Assembly (NCBI GenBank): GCA_024180945.1
Contig: JAKSGN010000003.1
Coordinates: 3,658,001 to 3,722,000, forward strand
Source: Macrophomina tecta
Lineage: Eukaryota > Ascomycota > Dothideomycetes > Botryosphaeriales > Botryosphaeriaceae
DNA length: 64,000 bases
Direction: 5' to 3'
Position numbers and translations under genes: made by a program. The stretch's first letter is position 1. Each line of letters begins with the position of its first letter. Of this stretch, positions 55,690-64,000 are shown piece by piece. Under the pieces are notes generated by a model. The model did not search any database, was not told the DNA's origin, and worked only from the letters and a program-made list of their open reading frames with translations.

Positions 55690-56676
55690 CTTCGCCCTTC
55701 ACCTTGATGGCCGCAGCATCCCCGCAGCCGGCGCTGATAAGAAGCACGGGCCTCGGCGCGTGATAAGCAGCATCTGCGCGAGTCATGCGCGTTGATCGGC
55801 CCTGCATTTTCCCGGGGCAGCTGGCCTTAGCTCCAGATCCGCTTCGCCAGCCCTTCTGAACAATACACACTTTATTTACCCTTGCAGACGGCTTGTTTCG
55901 CCGCGCAGCCAACAGCGTCCCGTCGGCCGCCCGATCACCTGCGCTGTTTGTGTGCGCACCAGCCTTCGCGTCTCAGCGCATGCCAGCCATGTCGCTTCTA
56001 CAGCGACCAGCGACGCTCGGCCTTGCCGCTGGTGCACTGATATATGCGTGCTGAGCTCACCTTGCGTTGTTGCAGACGCAGGCGCCTATTGCCGCCTCCG
56101 TCGTGTTCCAGGAATAGTCGACTTCGAGAAGAACCGTCGCTTCGCATCTGCCCTTCTTTGTTCGGACCCTCCGCCACCGGGCTGCCCACCGCCGCCCGCA
56201 AACGTCGAATGTCCCGTCCGCGGCCCAGTTGCGTCCATCTTGATCCCTCCACTCTTCTCGCCGAGAGTTCCTGGTCCATTGCTTGTATACTCCGGGCAGG
56301 GGAGGCGGAACTGGCGCGATGCTTTCCGGTTACTACACATTATGCATTTCTGGATACAAGCGGACATCCCTGCTGTATCCCTGGCTTCTCGTAATCACCG
56401 ACATTTTTCTGCTGCACGAAGGCAATTGGAGCAGAGCCACTACGCGTCGTGTTGTGGCCAGCCAAAGTCCATGCAGAAAAGGCTGGTTATGTCTTATCCG
56501 TATACGTACACGGAGATTATAATACCGAGCTTTACTCAAATCCTTTCGCGACATGACCAATACATTCTGCTCCATTCCATTATTCACCGCCGGCTCATGG
56601 CTATTGGTATCTCAGGCAATAACAGGTCCGCCCCTCATTACGTTTCGACCAACGCATCCAACCTGCCCCTCGCCGA
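55690..56676. other. Intergenic
   Basis: The promoter side of bleomycin hydrolase and 3' flank of the GPI-anchored protein gene. A long plus-strand frame at 55952-56824 runs antisense over the next gene and has no motif; not called. Confidence 0.5.
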
Positions 56677-57121
56677 TCAAAGAATGAAGGCAGCCAAGCC
56701 AAAGGCGGCAGCAAGGACGCCTCCCGTGGTGACCTTGTTGTTTACCGCAGCGCCCGTGAAAGCTGGCGGCGTTGAGGAAGCGGTCGAGGAAGAGCCTGCT
56801 CCGGGAGATCCAGCGCCAGGATGAGACATGGTAACGGTGGTGCCGTTTGTCGTGACAACCTGCAGGGTGGGGCATGGCGTGCTCTGTGAAGGCATGGCGA
56901 CTGGAGTGCGAGTGACGACGTCATTCACAGATGCAGTGTTCGAGGGGCAGGGAGACACAGTGACGGTTGTGCTGGCGCTTTGCCTGTCAAGAGGGTGGTC
57001 AGTACTCCCTTCCCCATCATCAACGCAATGACCATAGTCCGCTCAGGTGGTGCTATACTTACATAGCACATGCCGGAGTTGTGAACGTTGCGATGATTGC
57101 AACAGCAGTGGAGAACTTCAT
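56677..57121 (-). CDS. Small secreted GPI-anchored protein
   Basis: Exon 57121-57063, 79-base intron (57062-56984, GTAAGT donor, CAG acceptor), exon 56983-56677, giving 121 residues. The first 19 residues (MKFSTAVAIIATFTTPACA) are a signal peptide. The mature part is Ser/Thr/Pro-rich with four Cys (VSPCPSNTASVND, STPCPTLQVVTTNGT). The end (AFTGAAVNNKVTTGGVLAAAFGLAAFIL) has an Asn/Gly omega-site region followed by a hydrophobic tail, typical of GPI anchoring. No conserved domain is recognised. It is likely a cell-wall or surface mannoprotein. Confidence 0.82.
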
Positions 57122-58317
57122 TTTGCTGGGGAGTTTTGTGCGGCTGGCTGCTCGGCGAGTGCTGGAAAAAGAGGACTGATTTGGACTTGAAGGGCTGCGA
57201 CTCGAGCAGTTGAAACGAGAGATGACCACTGATGGCGCCGGGACGCAGCTGCCCTTTGCCTTTATGACGCTCACAACGCCCCATTCATTTCACGACGACC
57301 CTAAGAGCCATCACCAGCTTTTCCAACTTGACCGCACAGGGCCTTGTACATCCGACAGACAAAGACCTCCGAGTGGCGTTGGCCTTTGACCCGGGAAAGG
57401 CATGTCCCGACTGGCGATTTCATTCTTAATCTTCCTTCGCGTGCACACTACACTACCTTTTCCAAATAACGAGTGATTATGTGAGTCAGGGGCATTGCCT
57501 TTACCTTCGCGAAGACTTCGAGATCGTTGGCCGGCCTACGAATTAGGCTGTGATGGTGCCTTGCGCGCTTTCCGAGTTCTTAGCCAGTCCGGAATGCGCA
57601 TCTTCCGTTTCGACTCTCTCAAACCGCATCGAGCTTAGCGGATGCGCCAGCTCCAGACGCAAACGCCAAAAAGGCACGCCCAGCCCGAAGCTTATTGCTT
57701 AAGCTTACTCGTGTGCGCTCTATCGGGCAAAGGCTTTCACGCCAATGATGAGCCGGTCTCTCGTTTTGATCATGGGCGCGGGAAGGCTGATTCCCGAAAC
57801 GCCAACCAATTTCCCCTCCTGACGCTAAACTCTCCGTGCCTCCACCGACCCGCTTTGCGGTTGCGGGGGCCTCAGTAGATTTGGGCTCATCACTCTGGTG
57901 TTTCTGCTACTTTCACCGTCCAACGCCACCTCTGCCCCGCCTCTGCGGAAATTAAACCTCTGCTCGACCGCCATTCAGTCTGCTATGATGTAGTAGCGGC
58001 GCATGGAAAACTTTCTTTTGCCGCGTGGAGCTCTTGCTTGGTGGCAATGATATTGCTTGCGGTAACTTTCGGGGCGTCTTGGTCTGTCAGTGGCGACAAA
58101 GACAGCTGCTCGGGAACAGCGTCCTCCGTGCTGATCAACCGTTCTCAGCCATCATGCACTTTTTGGTCAATGGCTGCATCTGAGAAGGAGGTATAAAGGG
58201 CGACCCCGCATCGTCAAATCCGGAGCAACAGCAGCCACTCATTCATCTACTTGCAGTAGTTTGAGCAATCTCTTAATCGTCAATTCCTCCTCTCCTCGAC
58301 ACTTTCCTCTCAGCATA
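57122..58317. other. Divergent promoter region
   Basis: It lies between the GPI-protein start (minus) and the Rds1-like start (plus). It contains an AGGGG motif (57488) and the TATA box listed separately. No supported gene. Confidence 0.5.
58192..58197 (+). promoter_or_regulatory. TATA box of the Rds1-like gene
   Basis: TATAAA is 121 bases before the ATG at 58318, and a pyrimidine-rich leader (CCTCCTCTCCTCGACACTTTCC) precedes the start. This suits a strongly expressed gene. Confidence 0.65.
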
Positions 58318-59275
58318 ATGAGGTACTCTACCGCCATTGCCGCCCTTGCTGGCCTGTCTGCCGCCGCGCCCGCTCAGAAGCGCGCTTCTGGCCCCACTGA
58401 TGCCGACATCCTTCAGTACGCCCTTACCCTCGAGCATTTGGAAAATGCTTTCTACAAGGAGGGTTTGGCCAACTACACCGAGTCTGATTTCGCTGCCGCC
58501 GGCTATGACTCAACTTTCTACAACAACATTAAGACCGTCGGCTCTGACGAGTCTTCCCATGTCGACTTCCTCACCAAGGGCCTAAGTGCCGCTGGTGCCG
58601 ACCCCGTTAAGCCTTGCACATACGCATTTGGTGCAACTGATGTCAAGAGTTTCCTTGCCACTGCTGCTGTCCTAGAGGGTGAGTAATTCCCAACCATGAC
58701 ACATTACATGGGGCATTGGAGTAGCTGATTCATTTAAAGGTGTTGGTGTTTCCGCCTACCTCGGCGCCGCTGCCGATATCATGTCAAAGACGTATCTAAC
58801 TGCCGCTGGGTCTATTCTGACTGTCGAGGCCCGTCACGCCGCCTACATCCGTGCCGGCGTGAAGCAGTCCCCATTCCCGCAGCCTTTTGATGACCCGCTC
58901 TCACTCAACGAGGTTTACACTCTGGCCGCTCAGTTTATCACCTCCTGCCCGTCCGACAACGCTCCCCTTCCCGTCAAGGCCTTCCCCAGACTTCTGGCTA
59001 GCAGCAATGATGCAACTATTAAAAGCGGTAGCACCATCATGCTCAGCACACCTGGTTACGACGTCGAGGCCGACAAGGGCGTGACCATTTACGGTGCTTT
59101 TATCACCGTGACAGGCCCGATCGTTGCGGAAGCCACCAAGGTCGACGGTGGTTTCACTGTTAAGGTGCCTGAAGGAATTAACGGTCAGAGCTACGTGGTG
59201 CTCACTGGCTGCAAGGACGCTGTCACTGATGACACTGTTGCTGCTGGTCCTGCCATTGTGGAGATCAGCAACTAA
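58318..59275 (+). CDS. Secreted ferritin-like domain protein, Rds1 family
   Basis: Exon 58318-58678, 61-base intron (58679-58739), exon 58740-59275, giving 298 residues. The start follows a strong leader and opens a signal peptide (MRYSTAIAALAGLSAAAPAQKR, with a KR processing site). The four-helix ferritin-like bundle is marked by metal-binding pairs: LEHLENAFYKEGL, SDESSHVDFLTKGL, and later VEARHAAYIRAG. A beta-sandwich-like C-terminal part (PGYDVEADKGVTIYGAFITVTGP) follows. Fungal members are stress-, starvation- or sexual-development-induced secreted proteins; fission-yeast Rds1 is the named example. Iron or manganese binding is inferred from the helices; enzymatic activity is not known. 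Confidence 0.93.
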
Positions 59276-59626
59276 ACAATCCTTGGCCAGGTTGGAGTGC
59301 GAGAGGAAAGAATAGCCTCGGGTAGATTTAAGGGGCCGGTGGATTTGCTCGCAAGATGGACGGCTGCTATGCCATGTACTGTACATATTCTGAATCTTAA
59401 TAAGGTCCAAATTTGAGAGTGGCGTTCGACCATCATATTGAAATATGTTCTGCAGACTGAAAGTGATGTCCCAAGTGAGAGAAGAAAAAACATTGCAGGA
59501 CTAAACAGCATAGCAATTGGCTTTTTTTCTTTTATTTCTTCCCAATTCCATTCATCCTTCTGGAGGACTTTGACTGGCTTGTATCATCCCGTAATATGCG
59601 CAATTCCCCAGACGCAGGTACAGAGG
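59276..59626. other. Convergent intergenic spacer
   Basis: A short AT-rich 3' flank shared with the GT25 gene. Nothing else was seen. Confidence 0.5.
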
Positions 59627-60982
59627 CTACCAAGGTCCGACCTTCCTTTCTGGCTCTCCATCGGGGAACAGATCAATGTAATCTGTCTGCGCAGAGAGTA
59701 GCTTCTCGAAATTGAGTTTCGTGCTCCACCTGATGTTTTTGGTGTATCCCTGTTCATTTCGTTGCCCACTGAGGTCATTGATATCACTCAGCGCCGCCGT
59801 ATCGCCAGCGGGGCGATGGTGATTGAACAATTGAGGCTGCACGGTTAAGCAGGTAAAAAGGGGTCTTCCATCAACGCCATCACACACGCTTCGGAACATC
59901 ATGTCATTCGTGCCTGTCATTTTCCGGATGCCGAGTTCGTACAGCAAGCGGCGCGCTCCGGGACGGGAAATCCCGTAGCCAAAGGTGCAGGTACTAACGC
60001 GCGCACGATGGACGATTCTTGTGTGCGCCGGGTATTCGCGGAGCAGATCCCAGCCTCCGTTCTCCACGTCCAGATGCTGCTGCTCAGGAACGCTGGCGTC
60101 GTTATTCAGTAACGCCCTGCCCAGCGGAGCATTGCCGTCGCTGAGTTTGGGGAAGCGTGTGCCGCAGTGACCAACCCAGAGTAGGTCCCAACGGTCGATG
60201 TCACCGTAAGCCGACGTCGTGGGCTTCACTGTGGCCCCTCTGCCCCACTTTCCTACATCAATATTCACCGGGCGCTGGTCTGGGAGAGGTTCCGGGTAGG
60301 TGGGATCAATGAAGCGGTCTTTGGTCCCAGCTAAAGGTTGCACGAGCAACTGCGATGCAAGCGCGAAGTCCCGCATCTGCTGCTTAATTCGAATGTCCCA
60401 GTCCACGTCGCCCTCAAGGACTAGGGCGGAAGTGAGGTTTTGTTCGACTATCCTGTATCAGGTGAGGGGTCAGCTCAGGCAAGGAAGCACGATTGCAGCG
60501 TGTTGAGTTGTACTGCGGCATCCGCTTAGTTGCGAGGTACTACCTGGGATGGGTGCTTACATCCTCACTACATTCATGTGGGCTCGCCAGGCATAAAGGC
60601 TACCCTTGGCAAGGTTTGTCTCTTTTGAGCCTGGGGGTAGCGTCTTCTCTTCAACTTCAGTGACGCCATCCACGTATTCGATGTCCAAGCCTGTTAATGC
60701 AGCGGCCAATGACATGGAATCACGGAGGTCGTCTCGAGATGGGAGGTTGATTACGAATATCTTTTGGAACTGGCCGCACGTCAGCCATATTTTCCGTGTG
60801 AATGTGGTTGGACTAACACCCAGCGTTTGGTTGAAAACATCATCAAGAAGATCGGAACCACGTAGCGTCAGGGGCAGGGGCGAAGAAGTGCCGCTGAGGC
60901 TGAGTAGAACGTAGGGCACCAACACAGCGAGACAAATCGCTGCAAGGACTTTGTTGCGGGAACGAGGCCAGCACGCGGGCAT
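59627..60982 (-). CDS. Family 25-type glycosyltransferase, type II membrane
   Basis: Exons 60982-60818, 60769-60561 and 60452-59627, giving 399 residues. The first intron (48 bases) has a GTTAGT donor and CTGAC branch; the second (108 bases) has GTAAGC. The upstream in-frame ATG at 61075 would add 31 residues. One anchor helix (VLAAICLAVLVPYVLLSLSG) precedes the domain. Family marks are QKIFVINLPSRDDLRDSM, LDIEYVDGVTEVE, ALVLEGDVDWD (metal-binding Asp pair near residue 140), WDLLWVGHCG, TFGYGISRPGARRLLYELG and TNDMMFRSVCDG. GT25 enzymes transfer galactose or glucose; fungal members are Golgi proteins of unknown acceptor. Confidence 0.9.
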
Positions 60983-61477
60983 TGTTGAACCCGTGGAGCT
61001 TTGGAGATGTCGAAGCCAATGCTCGGTTAGTGATGAGGATAACGAGTGCGGTCGTGATGATCCGTGCATGATCACCAGTCCGGATCAGCCGGCCCAATGG
61101 TAGCGTTGCACTACGCGTCATAGCCCCACACTCTCTGCCACCTTTGCCTTGCCGTATTCGGACAGGTGTAGTCTTATTCTTTCACTGTCAACGTTATCAC
61201 GACTGCGTTGCTGATTCCCATAACGAGAGCGAGGTAAACCAATAGTGGCTGCGACCCAATGGTAGAAAAGCAATGGCGTACGCACCCTGAGTGATGGAGT
61301 TTCGATCGATGGGCTGCTCGATCATGTCTCGTCCGTGCTGGCATCCGTTGTTCCTGCGGACTTGGTGAGTCGTTCGGTAGGATGGCATTGCCAACAGGCG
61401 GCGATGGCGGGTAAGCCTTGGAGCACCACCAGCATCGGCAACGCAAGTGCCAATACCGGGACGAGAGCTTGCGGTAG
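60983..61477. other. Intergenic, possibly further transporter debris
   Basis: The minus strand near 61480-61390 reads QALVPVLALALPMLVVLQGLPAIAACW, a hydrophobic stretch that could be the next helix of the ABC-transporter relic. It is out of frame with its neighbour and followed by stops. Confidence 0.35.
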
Positions 61478-62189
61478 CTAACTGAGATTAGCCGAGGTCG
61501 CGGTCAGCATGCGGGAACGTTCACCTACTCGTAGCTCATCCTGGCGCGCTTGCTGGAGTTGATGCGCGCGAGCACAGCTGAGGTGAAGCCAATGCGAGCC
61601 CGCACGCGTGCCGTCCACTCGCCCTGGTACCGCACCGTTAGCTTCGACAATGCGAATGACCCGGCAAAGCCGAGCAGCACGACAAGTAGCGGAGCCAGAA
61701 AGGACAGTCTGAGTTGGCGTTGCAGTAGCCACGCAGCAAGCGCGCTCTGGGTTATATTCGCCCACGCCTCGTGTACCAACCGCAGCCCGGTGTGTGTGCG
61801 TTCCACCTCAGCGCCCATGAGCGTGACGGCAGCGGTGTGGGCGCCAACATGATATGGGTTGTTCGTATTGTGGTCGACGGCCGAAAATCAGGAAGGCGCG
61901 TAGGAGCGGCTGGGAGCGTTCCGTGTAGTACCAGTACAGCGCGGCGGAGAGGGCAATGCCGAAATAGGTGAAGAAAGCGAGGGCGACGAGTGCGGGGGTG
62001 GTGGATGGGTCGGCATTGATGTGGGAGCAAGAGGTGACGGACCGTGAAGCGGACGAGACAGGCGGGGAAAGACAGGCACCACCACGGCACGACCCATCGG
62101 CTTGGTCGAGCCAGGAGACCATCTGCCAAGTCGACCGACCGACCTCCACGACGGTCCCAGCATTAGAGAGCCCAATGCACAGGTTCTAA
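61478..62189 (-). pseudogene. ABC transporter (ABCC/MRP-type) transmembrane-domain relic
   Basis: Two fragments in different frames. The first is LVALAFFTYFGIALSAALYWYYTERSQPLLRAF (about 62010-61890). The second is TAAVTLMGAEVERTHTGLRLVHEAWANI followed by SALAAWLLQRQLRLSFLAPLLVVLL, SKLTVRYQGEWTARVRARIGFTSAVLARI (61840-61530). The VTLM...VERI...HE.WA...LA.WLL segment is the hallmark of the first membrane domain of fungal ABCC exporters. Both nucleotide-binding domains and most helices are absent, and the two pieces are joined out of frame. Only a remnant of about 170 codons survives from a protein expected to have about 1,400. Confidence 0.68.
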
Positions 62190-62390
62190 TGTGCGAGATA
62201 GGTAGGTAAATTTACAGCTTCGAATTCGCTCTGTAATGTGCTCGAATCGAAGAAGGATCCGGGCAGCCGTTGCAATTGCAGTCTACATCAGAAAACATAG
62301 TTCCCGCGTATAGTGCGCGCGGGCGCTGCCGAACAAACTTCATACGGGACGGATATTCCAGCCAGATAAAACGGAAATTCATGCTCTTGG

Positions 62391-63060
62391 TTAGGTTTGC
62401 GGCGAATCCACCCAGCGTGGACCACTGTACCCTCGACTGTGGAACCCGTATACCTTCTCCGCAATAGCGTATGTCATCGCAGAAGTGTGCGCTGCCGGAA
62501 CCATGGGGGCAACACTCGCATCCACTACCCTTAATCGGCCAACACCATAGACGCGAAGCTCAATGCCAAGAACGCCCCCCATATCAACTGGCCAATAACA
62601 CAGGTGCCCGATTAGTGAGCAAATGTTAACATATTGTTGCGTACCCAAGCGTAGCTGCGCTTAACTTCCTCAGGGGTATCTGGCAAGAGATAGTCTTCCG
62701 GATGTTGATTGCGGGCTTCATTAGTTATTTCCGGACCGACGTTAGTGAAGTTGGCAACTGGGAGGAAGACTAAGAAGTTGCTGCCCGCGATTGCGTATGA
62801 GCCGGTACGTTCTTCGACATAAAGATCTCGCATTTCCGTTTGGAACGTCATATTTCCAGTGAGGTTGGCAAGAACAAGAGGCAAGTCGACCATAGCATTG
62901 TTAGCAACATTAATACCAGTCGACTACCATACTTACGTGAGAATGCAGCTACTAAACGAGGGTGGTCCTGAAAATCTTGGTATAGTAGTAGTAGACCAGA
63001 CTAAATTCGGCTCAAATTCACCCTCTACCAAGCAGAATTATCACGCGGTGCTCGTAAAAC
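62391..63060 (-). pseudogene. GMC oxidoreductase C-terminal relic
   Basis: The end reads VDMGGVLGIELRVYGVGRLRVVDASVAPMVPAAHTSAMTYAIAEKVYG (62560-62440), the conserved FAD-closing segment of glucose-methanol-choline oxidoreductases (aryl-alcohol oxidase or dehydrogenase type). Before it, MVDLPLVLANLTGNM, YVEERTGSYAIAGSNFLVFLPVAN and DTPEEVKRSYAWVRNN fit the upstream domain, and YQDFQDHPRLVAAFS (about 62985) with a GTAAGT looks like a preceding exon. Where the catalytic His-Pro-Ser-Gly-Thr-Cys block should be, the sequence reads His-stop-Ser-Gly-Thr-Cys and then shifts frame. The N-terminal Rossmann domain is missing. Confidence 0.68.
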
Positions 63061-64000
63061 GTGGCTTTAACACATGACCACCGTTGTCCTTGGCTGCTAG
63101 GGCGGCACTCAGGGCATTGATCGCCCACGGCTCTCATGCCAAAAGGCGTACAGGGCCAAGAGCATGGCTGTCGCCTGCCTCCCTCCAGGCGTCTAGGAAA
63201 GTAACATTCGTTAAATTTGGATCTCACGTGGTTGGGCGTACAAGAGGCTGCTCTACCCAAAGGAAACCTTTATATATGCAGCAGCCAAGCATCCCACGGA
63301 GGCAAAACCATTGCTGTCACCGAGATTTGATGCTCAGTCCCATATCCCACTTGTTTCACTAAACCGAAGCCAACCTCTTCCCCCAATGCGCGATGTTGCC
63401 CCCAACCCCGAAAAAGTTCTGTGCCACCACCGTTTCCGCCGTCTCATCCAGCTCATATAACACCATCTCCAACCTTCCCTCGACAGAGCGGAAACCCTCC
63501 GGTCTGGAATTTGGTTGAAACCAGTAGCCCCCAATCTTTAATCAAATTTTCGATGGTTCACCACACATTACACCTACAGGATCACGTTAAACGACCAGAA
63601 AGGAAAGCAAGAAAGATTCTGAATCTTGGCCAGAGGAAAAAGAGAGAGTGGGCGCCGCTGAAGGCGGTCGGGTCTGGCTGGTTGAAGGTACCCGCAAGCG
63701 CCCCTTTATAGGCTCACTTTGGACCTCCAGATTTTACAAACCCTCTGAACCCACAGGAGAGATATTTCTTCGCCGCGCGGCGATTCGACGTGGAATATGA
63801 GAGGGTGGTTTAGTATGTACAATCCAGCGCGAACAGTGGTGGAGGACGAGAATGCATGCTGCGCCGACTGGGGTTTATGTAGCTGCTGCGGTGCAGGGCG
63901 TTGGTGCCTGCTGAGCGGATGTTGCTATGCAGCGCGGCAGAGGAATTGATTGGTTGGAAGAAGAAAGCCTCGAGGGTCCGGAGCTGCTGGCGCGCAATAT
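63061..64000. other. Right-end interval
   Basis: No supported gene. Open frames at 63084-63362 and 63421-63711 lack motifs. More of the GMC relic may lie here but could not be aligned by eye. Confidence 0.4.

Noticed and set aside
55952..56824. 290-codon plus-strand frame
   Set aside because: Runs antisense through the spliced GPI-anchored protein gene and has no domain.
61076..63060. An intact ABC transporter gene
   Set aside because: Both ATP-binding domains are absent and the membrane-domain pieces lie in different frames.
1..64000. tRNA, rRNA, CRISPR array, viral or autonomous transposon genes
   Set aside because: Looked for tRNA arm motifs, repeat-spacer arrays, reverse transcriptase and transposase motifs by eye; none seen. 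A tRNA could be missed without a covariance search.
1..64000. RIP-type mutation (AT-rich, TpA-enriched islands)
   Set aside because: No long AT-rich island with dense stop codons is apparent, and the pseudogenes are broken by indels and single stops, not by C-to-T saturation.
1..64000. A secondary-metabolite biosynthetic cluster
   Set aside because: P450, SDR, MFS and GMC genes are present but scattered over 60 kb, several are dead, and there is no polyketide, peptide or terpene synthase.

Overview
The window is nuclear DNA of a filamentous ascomycete (Pezizomycotina). Most recognisable genes are broken by short GT-AG introns of about 45-108 bases, many with a CTGAC- or CTAAC-like branch site just before the acceptor. 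Gene families are typically fungal: a cAMP-receptor-like GPCR, secreted Rds1-type ferritin-like protein, exo-glucanase, Sod2-type antiporter, ORP1-like protein and Spt3. There is no operon structure and no phage or plasmid content. The DNA is gene-sparse in places, with many low-complexity poly(A)/poly(T) tracts.

Layout. 0-12 kb: the 5' end of an amidase-like gene (minus) diverges from a large fused hydantoinase/oxoprolinase gene; then comes a short-chain dehydrogenase (SDR) broken by two small insertions, a long gene-poor stretch, and a secreted FMN-dependent alpha-hydroxy acid oxidase. 13-24 kb: an SDR relic, a beta-lactamase-family hydrolase with one apparent frame break, a six-exon GPCR, and a relic of a rhodopsin-domain membrane protein. 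23-36 kb: a membrane coiled-coil protein of unknown function, an ORP1-like nuclear protein, a Na+/H+ antiporter diverging from a four-His carotenoid/stilbene dioxygenase, Spt3 of the SAGA complex, and a retinol-dehydrogenase-type SDR. 38-45 kb: an acyltransferase-3 protein diverging from a type II glycosyltransferase, a truncated MFS transporter ending in a CaaX-like tail, and an intact SDR. 47-63 kb: a GH5 exo-1,3-beta-glucanase with a frameshift in a C6 run, a P450, a MOSC protein, bleomycin hydrolase, a small GPI-anchored protein, an Rds1-like ferritin-domain protein and a GT25 glycosyltransferase. The right end holds decayed ABC-transporter and GMC-oxidoreductase genes.

How the genes relate. 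There is a core of housekeeping or stress genes (Spt3, bleomycin hydrolase, MOSC, antiporter, Rds1). There is also an accessory layer of secreted enzymes, oxidoreductases, transporters and a receptor. Several accessory genes are visibly broken. Four are otherwise pristine and differ from a working frame by only 1-5 bases, so either assembly indels or recent gene loss could explain them; the other relics are older. I see no coherent biosynthetic cluster with a backbone synthase.
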